Below are positions 34,615 through 43,253 of a stretch of DNA of 64,000 nt, piece by piece (position 1 is the first letter of the stretch; each line of letters starts with the position of its first letter). The position numbers were made by a program, and so were the translations under genes. Origin of the DNA: Dyella sp. OK004 (GTDB taxonomy: Bacteria > Pseudomonadota > Gammaproteobacteria > Xanthomonadales > Rhodanobacteraceae); contig NZ_FOZI01000001.1 in the NCBI RefSeq assembly GCF_900114495.1, forward strand, positions 639,469 through 703,468. Reading direction: 5' to 3'. Below the pieces are notes generated by a model. That model was not told where the DNA came from, made no database searches, and was given only the letters and a program-made list of their open reading frames with translations.

Positions 34615-35310
34615 CTAGGGCGTCGGCGCCAACACCGCCGAAGGCATCGCCAACACATTCGACGTATAACTCTCCACCACCAAACTGATCGCCCGATTAT
34701 CCTGCCCCACCAACACCGCCCGGTGCTGCAACACATGCGCCGGAATCACCAGCGGCCCATGCGTGCCCGGCGGTAACGCCACCCCGTCATCCCACCCTTG
34801 TGGCAACGGCGACCACAACAATTCGGCGGAAAGCGTCTGGCGACGAAAGTGCAGCGATTGCACCACCTTGCCGAACGGCACATCAGTGCTGTCCAGCTCG
34901 TGGTTCATCTCCGCACTAAGCCGCGCAGGCACGTACCAGTTGTCAGCTTCGGACAGCACCAGATTGCCGCACACCAACTGCACCTGCCGATAGCTCACAG
35001 CCTCGTCGGCACCGATACCAAGCTGCTCACGCGCACCATCCGGCAGAGGTTTGTCGACACCCTTCACGCGACGCGCCACCACCTTGGCATCCCGCGCCAG
35101 ATGATGCGCACCGCACCAGCGCTCCAAGGTCAGCGTTGCACTCGGATGACTCAACAGGTCGGCATTGAGCGATTGCAGCATCGCCATCGCCTTCATGCGG
35201 CTGAGCGGATCGTCCGTCCAGTGCATGTCAGCAGGTTCGCGCGCGGTCGCAGTGAGGGAACAAAGCAACGGCAGCGCGACGATGCCGTACCGCATGATGG
35301 AAAGGCTCAC
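34615..35310 (-). CDS. Secreted protein with chorismate-lyase-like features, function unknown
   Basis: A 231-residue protein with a signal peptide (cleavage near LTATA). The mature part contains 'LTLERWCGAHHLA', 'LSEADNWYVPARLSAEMNHE' and 'DVPFGKVVQSLHFRRQTLSA'. The last two resemble the chorismate pyruvate-lyase (UbiC)-like fold, in which a conserved Arg and an 'L..T..PFG' loop hold the product. A secreted protein of this kind cannot easily be a ubiquinone enzyme, so a different role is likely. GTG at 35310 follows AGGGA; an ATG at 35295 is possible. It ends 30 bases before trpE on the same strand. Confidence 0.6.
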   Translation of the reverse strand: MSLSIMRYGIVALPLLCSLTATAREPADMHWTDDPLSRMKAMAMLQSLNADLLSHPSATLTLERWCGAHHLARDAKVVARRVKGVDKPLPDGAREQLGIGADEAVSYRQVQLVCGNLVLSEADNWYVPARLSAEMNHELDSTDVPFGKVVQSLHFRRQTLSAELLWSPLPQGWDDGVALPPGTHGPLVIPAHVLQHRAVLVGQDNRAISLVVESYTSNVLAMPSAVLAPTP

Positions 35311-35344
35311 GATGGCATCCCTGTAGTCGGGCCGGACCTTCCGG

Positions 35345-36820
35345 TCACAGCCCCTTCGCTGCTTGTGCTACCGCGCGGAACAGTGCGCGTCCCTTATTCA
35401 TGGTCTCCTCCCACTCGGCCGAGGGATCGGAGTCGTAGACGATGCCGGCGCCGGCCTGCACATGCAGACGGCCATCCTGAATTACCGCGGTGCGGATGGC
35501 GATGGCGGTATCCGCATCGCCCCACCAGCCGATCCAGCCGATCGCACCGGCATAGATGTTGCGCTTGTAAGGCTCCAGCTCCTGGATGATTTCCAGCGCG
35601 CGGATCTTCGGCGCACCGCTGAGCGTGCCGGCGGGGAACGTCGCCTTGAGCACATCCATATAGCCGAGGCCGGGACGCGCCTTGCCCTGCACCTGCGACA
35701 CGATGTGCATCACGTGCGAGTAGCGTTCGATCGCGAAGGACTCGCTCACTTCCACGCTGCCGGTTTCGCTGATGCGGCCGATGTCGTTACGGCCCAGGTC
35801 GATCAGCATCACGTGCTCGGCGCGCTCCTTCGGATCGGCCAGCAGTTCGGCTTCCAGCGCCTGGTCTTCCTCTTCGGTGGCGCCGCGCTTGCGCGTGCCG
35901 GCGAGTGGGCGCACCACCACCTTGCCGTCCTTGAGACGCGCGAGGATTTCCGGCGAGGAACCGACGATCTGCGTTGCGCCGAGATCGACGAAGTACATGT
36001 AAGGCGATGGATTGAGTGCGCGCAACGCGCGATATACATCCACCGGTCGCGCATGGAAACCGATACTCAGGCGCTGCGACGGCACGACCTGGAAAATATC
36101 GCCGGCGCGGATGTATTCCTTCGCGCGCTCCACCATCGCCTCGAATTCTTCCTTGGTGAAGGAAGATTTGAAGTCGCCCTCGTCCAGCGCGATGGATTGC
36201 GTGAGCTGCGGATACGAGGCACCACCCTGGCGCAGTCGATACACCAGCGCATCCAGCCGCCGCTGCGCTTCGGCATAGGCATGCGGCTGCGACGGATCGG
36301 CGTGCACGATCAGGTACAGGCGGCCCTTGAGGTTGTCGAACACCGCCACTTCTTCGGCCAGCATCAGCAACACATCGGGCGTGCCCAGCTCGTCGGCGCG
36401 ATCCCATTGGGCCAGGCGCGGCTCGATGTAGCCGATGGTCTCGAAACCGAAATAGCCGACCAGGCCACCGCTGAAGGCGGGCAGCTGCGGCAGGCGCGGC
36501 ACGTCGTACTGCTGGCGCAGCTTTTCGATCTCGCCCAGCGGATCGTCCAGGTGACGGCGCTCGGTGACTTCGCCCGAGTCTTCCACTTCAAGCTCGTGTC
36601 CACGCAGGCGATACACGCGCTTCGCGGGCAGGCCGATGATCGAATAGCGTCCCCAGGTGGCGCCGCCTTCGACCGACTCGAACAGGAAGGTGTACGGGCC
36701 ATCGGCCAGTTTCAGATACACCGACAATGGCGTGTCGAGGTCGGAAAACACCTCGCGCACCAGCGGGATGCGCGTGTGCCCCTGGGCGGCCAGCGCGTCG
36801 AATTCGTCTCGGGAGATCAC
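35345..36820 (-). CDS. trpE: Anthranilate synthase component I
   Basis: A 491-residue TrpE making anthranilate from chorismate with TrpG. The tryptophan-feedback element 'VFLFESVEGG'-like segment (FESVEGGATWGRYSIIG) near residue 50 and the catalytic motifs 'IFQVVPSQRLSIGF', 'YFVDLGATQIVGSSPEILAR', 'RPLAGTRKRG', 'HVMLIDLGRNDIGR' and 'FPAGTLSGAPKIRALEII' are intact. The start is a GTG at 36820 with a weak ribosome site. It is separated from trpGDC by about 22 kb, although all are on the same strand. No trp attenuator with tandem Trp codons was seen in the 150 bases upstream. Confidence 0.97.
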   Translation of the reverse strand: MISRDEFDALAAQGHTRIPLVREVFSDLDTPLSVYLKLADGPYTFLFESVEGGATWGRYSIIGLPAKRVYRLRGHELEVEDSGEVTERRHLDDPLGEIEKLRQQYDVPRLPQLPAFSGGLVGYFGFETIGYIEPRLAQWDRADELGTPDVLLMLAEEVAVFDNLKGRLYLIVHADPSQPHAYAEAQRRLDALVYRLRQGGASYPQLTQSIALDEGDFKSSFTKEEFEAMVERAKEYIRAGDIFQVVPSQRLSIGFHARPVDVYRALRALNPSPYMYFVDLGATQIVGSSPEILARLKDGKVVVRPLAGTRKRGATEEEDQALEAELLADPKERAEHVMLIDLGRNDIGRISETGSVEVSESFAIERYSHVMHIVSQVQGKARPGLGYMDVLKATFPAGTLSGAPKIRALEIIQELEPYKRNIYAGAIGWIGWWGDADTAIAIRTAVIQDGRLHVQAGAGIVYDSDPSAEWEETMNKGRALFRAVAQAAKGL

Positions 36821-36969
36821 GTAGTGGAGATCCAGAAAGCCAATCGGGGGAAGCTTGAGAGAGGCATTTTAGGCATACCCCGGCTGCGAACCGAAATCCG
36901 CTTGTGTGTCCCCGGTGCCACACCTACCCTTGTGGTATCGGCGCAGGAACCGGCGCCTGGGGGAATTGC

Positions 36970-38130
36970 ATGACCGTTTACTGCCTCGTGCTCACCGGCC
37001 GCCTGCTGGATGGCCAGGATTCCGCCAGCGTGCAGGCACGCATGGCGGCGGCTTTCGGCATGGAAGGCACCGACTTCCGCCAGCGCGTGTTCGAGCGCGC
37101 GCCGCTGCTGATCCGGCGCGGACTGGACGAAGCCGCCGCGCAAGCCCAGGCCACCCAGTTGGAACAGATGGGGGTGGAAGCCCACGTCATTCCCGACGAC
37201 GCACCGCTGATCTGGCTGCTGCGCGAAGGCCAGCTGCGCGGTCCCTTGCCCGAGTCCGCACTGTCCCGCTATGCCCACACCGGCGACCAGTGGTGCCACG
37301 ACGGTGGACAGCAATGGTTTCCGTGGGAAGCCGCGTCCACCACGCACGAAGCCCCGCTCCCCCCACCCCTGCCGACCGCCACCGCGGCAACGCCACCGCC
37401 GATGCCCAAGACCTCGCGCGCCGCTGTTTCGCGCTGGGCCATCGCTGCGGTCGTCCTCTCCGTACTCGCCCTGCTCTGGCACGCCCTCGCACCCATCGCG
37501 CTGCTGCTGGGCCTCGGCATCCTGCTATGGCTGCTGCGGCATCCCACCGTGGGTGGCCGCAGCTGGGCCATCACCAGCCTGTTGATCGGCGCCGTCGCCC
37601 TGACGCTGTGGCTGCATCAGCCGACGCCAACCGCACCCACCCAACTGGCGCAACAGCCCTATGTCCCGCGCCCGCTACAGCCGCTACACACTGAGCAACC
37701 CGAAGACGCCACCGCCGTCCGCGCCGACACCACGGCATGCCCCGCCACGACACCCACACCGCGCAACGACGAAGACCGCTTCCTGCTCACCGGCGGCCAG
37801 CGCCTGCTCACCGGCCGCGCCCAACGCAAAGGCGACACCTACGTCGCCGAAGCCGCCTCCGGCTACGACAGCACCTGCCACCCCGACAACCTGCAGCTCT
37901 ACATCTTCCGCCGCGGCGTCTTCATCGGCACCGCCCTGGAAAACACCGTCGCCCAAGCCAGCACCCACCTCAACGACTTCGAACTCAGTGACGAACAACA
38001 CCTGCGAGTGTCTCTCGCCGCCTGCCATGAAAAAGGCGGCGACTGCGGAACGCCGAGCATCAAGCAGATTGAAGTGCTGCACGAAGCGGGTGGCTGGATC
38101 ATCAAGCGGGCAGCGCTGCCGACGCCGTAA
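36970..38130 (+). CDS. Membrane protein with GYF-like and LppP/LprE-like regions, function unknown
   Basis: A 386-residue protein of mixed architecture. Residues 1-75 resemble a small alpha/beta domain; residues about 80-115 ('IWLLREGQLRGPLPESALSR' then 'WCHDGGQQWFPW') fit a GYF-type domain; three hydrophobic helices follow (about 155-225); the C-terminal 120 residues have 'FLLTGGQRLLTGRAQR' and 'QLYIFRRGVFIGTALENT', similar to LppP/LprE-like lipoprotein domains. Cytosolic N-terminus and periplasmic C-terminus are expected. GGGGGA five bases before ATG supports the start. It is divergent from trpE. Function unknown. Confidence 0.65.
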   Translation: MTVYCLVLTGRLLDGQDSASVQARMAAAFGMEGTDFRQRVFERAPLLIRRGLDEAAAQAQATQLEQMGVEAHVIPDDAPLIWLLREGQLRGPLPESALSRYAHTGDQWCHDGGQQWFPWEAASTTHEAPLPPPLPTATAATPPPMPKTSRAAVSRWAIAAVVLSVLALLWHALAPIALLLGLGILLWLLRHPTVGGRSWAITSLLIGAVALTLWLHQPTPTAPTQLAQQPYVPRPLQPLHTEQPEDATAVRADTTACPATTPTPRNDEDRFLLTGGQRLLTGRAQRKGDTYVAEAASGYDSTCHPDNLQLYIFRRGVFIGTALENTVAQASTHLNDFELSDEQHLRVSLAACHEKGGDCGTPSIKQIEVLHEAGGWIIKRAALPTP

Positions 38131-38159
38131 GACTTAAAAGCGCTTCCGTAGCAACACCC

Positions 38160-38212
38160 TCCCGAGCACCCACACCCCTCCCCAGCCCTCCCCTGCTAGC
38201 AGGGGAGGGAGC
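38160..38212. repeat. GC-rich dispersed hairpin (type C), copy 3
   Basis: CCAGCCCTCCCCTGCTAGCA then GGGGAGGG gives a stem CTCCCCTGC/GCAGGGGAG with a TA centre. Like copies 1 and 2 it sits right after a gene and beside a type B repeat. Together they fill the gene-free stretch 38131-38576. Confidence 0.55.
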
Positions 38213-38261
38213 AAAGCTTTGTTCCGCGATGCTCTTAGGTCCCTGTGAACGGTAAAGGTGG

Positions 38262-38570
38262 GACGGTGACGCCTGGAAGAAAACCATCCCGGCGCCTGAC
38301 ACTGGAAGATGAGTAGCTACAGAGCGCACCGCCTGCTCTTCAGGCCATTTCTCTTTGGTTACTTTCTCTTTACTCCGGGCATCCCTGCCCTCCGCCCTTC
38401 GGGCCAGCTGTGCTGTTCGCACCCGCTCCTGCGGGTGCGTGGGCCAGCAAAGAGAAAGTGACCCGAGCCGCGGCAGCGGTTCGGATGCCCGCGGCAGGCG
38501 AGCCAGAGCACGCAGACGCTAAGACCAGGCGACAACGCCACTGGATCCCTGCCTACGCAGGGATGACGAG
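38262..38570. repeat. Dispersed repeat (type B), copy 2, with 69-base insertion
   Basis: Same element as at 34310-34555 and 56802-57050. Here the left arm GGTTACTTTCTCTTT (38357-38371) is parted from the loop and right arm (from 38441) by 69 extra bases (38372-38440). The insert contains its own hairpin GCACCCGC-TCCT-GCGGGTGC. The right end again has the ATCCCTGC/GCAGGGAT motif. Confidence 0.8.
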
Positions 38571-38576
38571 CAAAAC

Positions 38577-40592
38577 CTACAAGCGCTGCCGCGGCATCCC
38601 CTGCAACCGCAACACAAACGCCACCCCACTCCCATCCTCAAGATTCCGCGCCAACGCCACCCCATGGTGGCGCTCCGCCACCAACCTCACCACATAAAGC
38701 CCCAAGCCCAGATGCGGCGCATCCCCCGGCGTAGCCTTATCGCGCAAACTCACCAGCGAATCGAACAACCGCCCATGCATCGCCGCCGGCAACGGCGCCC
38801 CCTGATTCGCCAGCTCGATCTCCGCACCATCGCCCGACGCACGCAAGCTCAAGCGCAGCCACCCCGTTTCCGGCGTAAACGACAGCGCGTTGTCGAACAA
38901 CTTGTCCAGCGCCTGTGCAATCAACTCCGGCGCGCAATGCAGACGCAGCGGCCCATCCGGCAACACACAATCCAGCCGCCGCGCACCAGCCAGCGGCCTA
39001 TACGCTTCGGCGCAACCGCGCACCACCTCGACCAGATCCACATCCTCCGGCTCGGCCGCGGCGATCGCGCGCTCCATCCGCGTGGCCTCACTCATCGCGC
39101 GCACAAGCGTGCCAAGGCGCGCCACGCCATCACGCGCACGCGCCAGATAGGGCACGGCATCCGCGGGCAACGCGGCATGCTCAAGGTTGTCCAGCGACGA
39201 CTTCACGATCGCCAGCGGCGTATTCAACTCGTGCGATAGCTTGGACGCCAGCGTGCGCAGGTAATCGGTATAGCCGCCGACCACTTCCAGCAAGCGCTCG
39301 AAGCTGCGCGCGAGATCGCCGATCTCGTCCTCGGCGTCGGTCATCGGGAACTTGCCGAGCATCTGGCCGTCCAGACGGCCATCGTTGGCCTGTGCCCGTT
39401 CGGCCGCATCGCGCAGACGAGCCAGACGAATGCTCAGGCGGGTGGCGAAGGCCAGCAGGATCGCGCCGGCCACTAGCAACACGCCGAAGCTGATGGCGAG
39501 CAGACCCAGCAGGGCGCGATTGGCCAGCAGCGGCACGGCACGACTGGCCTGTTCCAGCAGCAGCACGCCTTGCGCATCGTTCGCCGGCCCGATCGGCACC
39601 GCCGCGGCGAGCACCACGCTGCCGCGCGCTTCGCCACGGCGCCACAAGGTGGCCGGGCTGCCGTTGCGTGCGGTTTTCACTTCCGGCACATCCAGGCGTG
39701 GCGCTTCATCGGTCCACGGCTCCGCGCTCTCGAGGCGATTGGCGAGCAGCAGGCGATAGACCATCGATGCAAACCAGCCCGGCTGCTCGGCGACCGTAGC
39801 CGCGGTAGCGCCGAGGCGGCCGCTGCGCGCCAACAGCCAGCCTTGCGGCGCCAGCACACGCGCGCGGACATTATCGGGTGCCAGCTGAGCGAGCTCCTTC
39901 GACAGCACGCCGGAGTAACTCAGTAATGGACGGATTTCCACCGACTGCGGATCGTCGCCGGCATTGGTCGACGCGTCATGTACACCCACGCCCAGGCCAT
40001 CCAGGGCGAGGCTTCGCGGCAGCCGCAGTTCGATTCGATAACCGCTGCCGTCCTCTTGCCATTGCGCCACGATCAGGTCGGGCAGTTTCTGCGCGGGCGG
40101 ATCGAGCGGGCGCGCAGTGACCGGTCCCGGCGCCATGCTGGCCAGCAGATAGCGGCGCTGCTGCCCACCCTTGTCGAGCCCGAGGATCAGATGATCGGCG
40201 GCCAGTGCATTGGCGTCGCCGGCGTCGGCGCGCGTGCGATGGGTGCTGCGCACGTCGACGTAGAGATAGAGCCAATCCTTGTCTTCGGCGAGCAGCAGTT
40301 TGCCGCGCCCGCCCAGCGGCTGGCTCCACGGTGTCAACGGCGCCCAGTCATCGCCATAGCCGTCCACGGTGATGGGATTGGCTGCCTCCTGCACATACCA
40401 GCCTGTATCGCCTTGCGGCAGCGGTGCATGCGTCACCACCAGACTGCGCGCCACCGCGCGCGCCGAAGCGACCAGCGCCTGCTCCTGCCCTTCGCGCAGC
40501 AGCATTTCCATCTGGCGCACGTAGAGCCACCCGGCGATCGGCAGCGCCAGCGTGCAAAGCGCGACGAGCAGGAGTTTGCGGCGGAGAGTCAT
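38577..40592 (-). CDS. Sensor histidine kinase with CBM9-like periplasmic domain
   Basis: A 671-residue membrane kinase. Transmembrane helices at about 5-25 and 362-385 frame a 335-residue periplasmic region; residues about 73-225 ('ITVDGYGDDWAPLTPW', 'DWLYLYVDVRS', 'GYRIELRLPRSL') look like a CBM9-type carbohydrate-binding fold. Then HAMP (about 386-435), the H-box 'LASKLSHELNTPLAIVKSS' with His454, and an ATPase domain with 'LFDNALSFTP' and 'HLGLGLYVVRLV'. It resembles kinases I recall from proteobacterial dedicated sortase systems, yet no sortase gene is near. A carbohydrate or glycan signal is suggested by the CBM9-like part. Confidence 0.85.
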   Translation of the reverse strand: MTLRRKLLLVALCTLALPIAGWLYVRQMEMLLREGQEQALVASARAVARSLVVTHAPLPQGDTGWYVQEAANPITVDGYGDDWAPLTPWSQPLGGRGKLLLAEDKDWLYLYVDVRSTHRTRADAGDANALAADHLILGLDKGGQQRRYLLASMAPGPVTARPLDPPAQKLPDLIVAQWQEDGSGYRIELRLPRSLALDGLGVGVHDASTNAGDDPQSVEIRPLLSYSGVLSKELAQLAPDNVRARVLAPQGWLLARSGRLGATAATVAEQPGWFASMVYRLLLANRLESAEPWTDEAPRLDVPEVKTARNGSPATLWRRGEARGSVVLAAAVPIGPANDAQGVLLLEQASRAVPLLANRALLGLLAISFGVLLVAGAILLAFATRLSIRLARLRDAAERAQANDGRLDGQMLGKFPMTDAEDEIGDLARSFERLLEVVGGYTDYLRTLASKLSHELNTPLAIVKSSLDNLEHAALPADAVPYLARARDGVARLGTLVRAMSEATRMERAIAAAEPEDVDLVEVVRGCAEAYRPLAGARRLDCVLPDGPLRLHCAPELIAQALDKLFDNALSFTPETGWLRLSLRASGDGAEIELANQGAPLPAAMHGRLFDSLVSLRDKATPGDAPHLGLGLYVVRLVAERHHGVALARNLEDGSGVAFVLRLQGMPRQRL

Positions 40593-40632
40593 GGCGCCAC
40601 TGTATCGCCGGCCGCCGGTACCAAGCGACTAA

Positions 40633-41217
40633 TCAATGTTTGGCCGCATGTGCCGGAGCGTTCCCAGTCGTGTAGGTAGATTGCTCAACCACGCGCTTGA
40701 AGCGCTCAAGCACTTCATCGCGCGATGCATCATTGGCCGCCACCGTCATCGACCAGCTGAAGCGAATGCCGCTGGCTTTGCCCGGATCGCAGAACACCAC
40801 CACGTCATCGACGTGATCCGTGCCCTGATACAAGCCGCCCTGGCAAGTCATCTTCGGGTTGCTGACCGCAAACGCCGCCACTTTGCCGGCGGGATCGCGT
40901 TGCAGATAGTGCTTCTTGTCGTCCTGCCACTCCGCCGCCAGCGTCGGCAGCTTTGATGGCCATACATTGAGCACCATCACCCGGTCCGGCTCGCCGCTCC
41001 ATTCGCCGCGGTAGAGCACGAGATTGACGCCGATCGCCTTGGCGTACTGGCAACAATCCTGCGTCCAGCCCTGGGGCACCAGCGTGGCGATCGCCCAGCC
41101 TGGTGCCGCGCCATCCGGTTTGCCATTAGCAGTCGCGGTTTGCTCGCCCGAGACTGCTGCTGCGGCATGCGCTGTCGATACCAGCATGAACAGAAAACCC
41201 AACAACAAAGCTCGCAT
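40633..41217 (-). CDS. Small secreted protein between the two-component genes
   Basis: A 194-residue protein with a signal peptide (MRALLLGFLFMLVSTAHA). The mature part carries 'GWAIATLVPQGWTQDCCQYA', 'YRGEWSGEPDRVMVLNVWP' and 'KMTCQGGLYQGTDHVDDVVV', with three conserved-looking Cys that could pair in the periplasm. No enzyme motif is recognised. Its ATG shares the T of the response-regulator TGA (TGATG), and it ends 40 bases before the kinase start, so it is translationally coupled to the system. It may act as a signal-binding partner of the kinase's periplasmic domain. Confidence 0.75.
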   Translation of the reverse strand: MRALLLGFLFMLVSTAHAAAAVSGEQTATANGKPDGAAPGWAIATLVPQGWTQDCCQYAKAIGVNLVLYRGEWSGEPDRVMVLNVWPSKLPTLAAEWQDDKKHYLQRDPAGKVAAFAVSNPKMTCQGGLYQGTDHVDDVVVFCDPGKASGIRFSWSMTVAANDASRDEVLERFKRVVEQSTYTTGNAPAHAAKH

Positions 41218-41906
41218 CACGGCCGCCAGCGGTAGCCGACGCCATGCACGGTTTCGATCGCATCGAACTCCGGCGCGATGGCGATGAATTTCTTGCGGAT
41301 GCGCTTGATGTGCGAAGTGATGGTGGCGTCGTCGACCACCAGCTCGGCTTCGCGCATCAGCTGGTCGCGGTTCTTCACGTGGCCGGGGAAACGCACCAGG
41401 GTATGCACCATCCAGAACTCGGTGACAGTGAGCGGGATTTCCTCGTCGTTCCAGGTAATGCGCATGCGCTCGGATTCGAGCTTGAGCTGACCGTGCGCGA
41501 TCACCGTTTCGCTGGAGGCCGGCGCCTTCAGCGATTCGATGCGGCGGAACAGCGCGGCGATGCGCGCGGCCAGCTGATGCAGGCTGGTGTCCTTGCTCAG
41601 GTAGTCATCCGCGCCCAGGCGCAGGCCGGAGATCACGTCGAAATCCGAATCGCGCGCGGTGAGGAAGATGATCGGCAGCGTGGCCGACTTCGCCCGCAGC
41701 TCGCGGCACAGGTCGAAACCGCCCTCGGGCTCATCGCCCAGGCCAATGTCGATGATCACCAGCTCCGGCAGGCGCATGGCGAAGGCGTTGGAGGCCTCCT
41801 GGCGCGAGCCATAGCCGCGCGTGTCGTAGCCGAAGCGGTTCAGCGCCTCGACGTAATTGGCGCGGATCAACGGTTCGTCTTCGACGATGGCAATACTGCG
41901 GCCCAT
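41217..41906 (-). CDS. Response regulator, OmpR-type
   Basis: A 229-residue regulator. The receiver domain (1-120) has the acidic pocket 'IAIVEDEPLIR', phosphoacceptor Asp53 in 'LVIIDIGLGDEPEGGFDLC', Thr in 'PIIFLTARDSDF' and Lys in 'GADDYLSKDTSL'. The DNA-binding domain (about 135-228) is winged-helix ('LTVTEFWMVHTLVRFPGHV', 'DDATITSHIKRIRKKF'). The 'HIKRIRKKF' and 'EFWMVH' features match response regulators paired with the kinases of dedicated sortase systems, as I recall them. AGGGAA sits five bases before the ATG. The genes downstream encode a secreted protein and the kinase. Confidence 0.9.
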   Translation of the reverse strand: MGRSIAIVEDEPLIRANYVEALNRFGYDTRGYGSRQEASNAFAMRLPELVIIDIGLGDEPEGGFDLCRELRAKSATLPIIFLTARDSDFDVISGLRLGADDYLSKDTSLHQLAARIAALFRRIESLKAPASSETVIAHGQLKLESERMRITWNDEEIPLTVTEFWMVHTLVRFPGHVKNRDQLMREAELVVDDATITSHIKRIRKKFIAIAPEFDAIETVHGVGYRWRP

Positions 41907-42083
41907 GGCGGTTCCCTGTAGTCAGTGCTGCGCAGGGTGCTATGTGGCCCCATTGTGCGCAAGCCAGCGATCGCTTTTGCCCGCGTTTTGCCAGATGCCA
42001 TCGCGCGATCGCCCGCACCCTGCCGTGCGGCGCGCCCCAGCCGGGCGCCCCATAGGCTCCAGCCCCACTGGACCCCAACGCCC

Positions 42084-42203
42084 ATGACTACGCCCGAATC
42101 GACCGACCGCGACCCCAATGCCGAGCTGCGCAGCTTCGAACCCCTTCGCGTGGTGCTGGCCGTAGGCGCACTGCTGCTTGGCCTGGTCATGAGCATCCAT
42201 TGA
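42084..42203 (+). CDS. Possible 39-residue membrane protein
   Basis: A short frame of 39 codons. The first half is polar (MTTPESTDRDPNAELRSF) and the second half a single hydrophobic helix ('LRVVLAVGALLLGLVMSIH'), as in many small membrane proteins. There is no clear Shine-Dalgarno sequence, which lowers confidence. It is divergent from the two-component system by about 180 bases and followed by the candidate small-RNA region. It could be real or chance. Confidence 0.35.
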   Translation: MTTPESTDRDPNAELRSFEPLRVVLAVGALLLGLVMSIH

Positions 42204-42356
42204 TGGCTTTGGGTCCGACCTGATCCGACTCCTGTGAGCTGCCGTGGAAGGCATGGTGGCGGCCGGTGTGCAAGGAAGCGCGCCGGTCGCCAGGGGCAAG
42301 GAAACGCCCCACCGACAACCATTTTTTTGCGATGCCCCTCTGGACGATGCTTTCTT

Positions 42357-42383
42357 GCCCCGCTCCCCCGCGGGGCTTTTTTT
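42357..42383 (+). terminator. Intrinsic terminator 1 (C-rich loop)
   Basis: 7-bp GC stem with loop TCCCCC and a run of seven T. There is no recognised gene upstream on this strand other than the 39-codon frame. Confidence 0.75.
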
Positions 42384-42533
42384 GTTCAGCAAAAAATAGC
42401 GGGCGAGCGGGAACCAATCCGACACAAGCCTGTCTGAACTTGCGGCAGGCACCCGTTCCATTGCCGTGGAGCACGCAGGAGCGCCGGGTGCCGGCCAGCG
42501 TGGTCTCCTCTGAACGTCGTTCCGACGTCCTTT

Positions 42534-42568
42534 ATCCCGGCGCCTCCCCTGCGCCGGGATTTTTATTT
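42534..42568 (+). terminator. Intrinsic terminator 2 (C-rich loop)
   Basis: 10-bp stem with loop CTCCCCT and TTTTATTT. The minus-strand reading lacks a T run, so it serves a plus-strand transcript, not rpe, which converges on it. Confidence 0.75.
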
Positions 42569-42573
42569 CTGCT

Positions 42574-43242
42574 TCAGCCGATGGCTTTGTGCATGGCTTC
42601 GATCACCGTGCGGTAGTCCGGTGCGTTGAAGATGGCCGAGCCAGCCACGAAGGTGTCGGCACCGGCTGCGGCGATCTCGCCGATATTCTCGGCAGTGACG
42701 CCGCCGTCCACTTCCAGGCGGATGGCGCGGCCGCTTTCGTCGATGCGGCGGCGCACCTCGCGCAGCTTGTCCAGCGCGCCGGGGATGAACTTCTGGCCGC
42801 CGAAGCCGGGGTTCACCGACATGATCAGCACCAGGTCCAGCTTGTCGAGCACGTGGTCCAGCCAGTTCAGCGGCGTGGCCGGGTTGAACACCAGGCCGGC
42901 CTGGCAGCCAGACTCCTTGATCAGACCGATGGTGCGATCGACATGCTCGCTGGCTTCCGGGTGGAAGCTGATCAGGCTGGCGCCGGCCTTGGCGAAGTCC
43001 GGCACGATGCGATCCACCGGCTTCACCATCAGATGCACGTCGATCGGCACGGTGATGCCGTAGCCGCGCAGTGCCTTGAGCACCATCGGACCGATGGTGA
43101 GATTGGGCACGTAATGGTTGTCCATCACGTCGAAGTGCACCCAGTCCGCACCGGCCGCCAGCGCCTTGGCCGTGTCTTCGCCGAGACGGGCGAAATCGGC
43201 GGAAAGAATCGAAGGTGCGATGACGGGGCTTTGCTTGCTCAT
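42574..43242 (-). CDS. rpe: Ribulose-phosphate 3-epimerase
   Basis: A 222-residue TIM-barrel epimerase of the pentose phosphate pathway. The motifs are standard: '[16 protein letters not shown]' , '[18 protein letters not shown]' (metal His and Asp), '[11 protein letters not shown]', '[15 protein letters not shown]', '[19 protein letters not shown]' and '[14 protein letters not shown]' (catalytic Asp). The ATG at 43242 has AGGA eight bases upstream; an upstream in-frame start runs into the REP-like repeat and was rejected. It is the first enzyme partner of the rpiA product seen at the left of the window. Confidence 0.97.
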   Translation of the reverse strand: MSKQSPVIAPSILSADFARLGEDTAKALAAGADWVHFDVMDNHYVPNLTIGPMVLKALRGYGITVPIDVHLMVKPVDRIVPDFAKAGASLISFHPEASEHVDRTIGLIKESGCQAGLVFNPATPLNWLDHVLDKLDLVLIMSVNPGFGGQKFIPGALDKLREVRRRIDESGRAIRLEVDGGVTAENIGEIAAAGADTFVAGSAIFNAPDYRTVIEAMHKAIG

Positions 43243-43253
43243 GGTGTAAGTCC

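Larger units (their letters stand above)
42204..42568 (+). ncRNA. Candidate tandem small RNA region with two terminators
   Basis: This gene-free 370-base gap between the small frame and rpe holds two intrinsic terminators in the plus direction that serve no recognised gene. The first is GCCCCGC-TCCCCC-GCGGGGC then seven T (42357-42383); the second is ATCCCGGCGC-CTCCCCT-GCGCCGGGAT then TTTTATTT (42534-42568), preceded by hairpin ACGTCG-TTC-CGACGT and a single-stranded CTCCTC. Both loops are C-rich, as in some bacterial small RNAs that pair with ribosome sites. No promoters were located with confidence. Confidence 0.4.

Noticed and set aside
36821-36969. Tryptophan attenuator before trpE
   Set aside because: No short peptide with adjacent Trp codons followed by competing hairpins could be found in the upstream 150 bases.
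35363-36973. 536-codon plus-strand frame opposite trpE
   Set aside because: Antisense shadow of trpE; no signal, domain or ribosome site.
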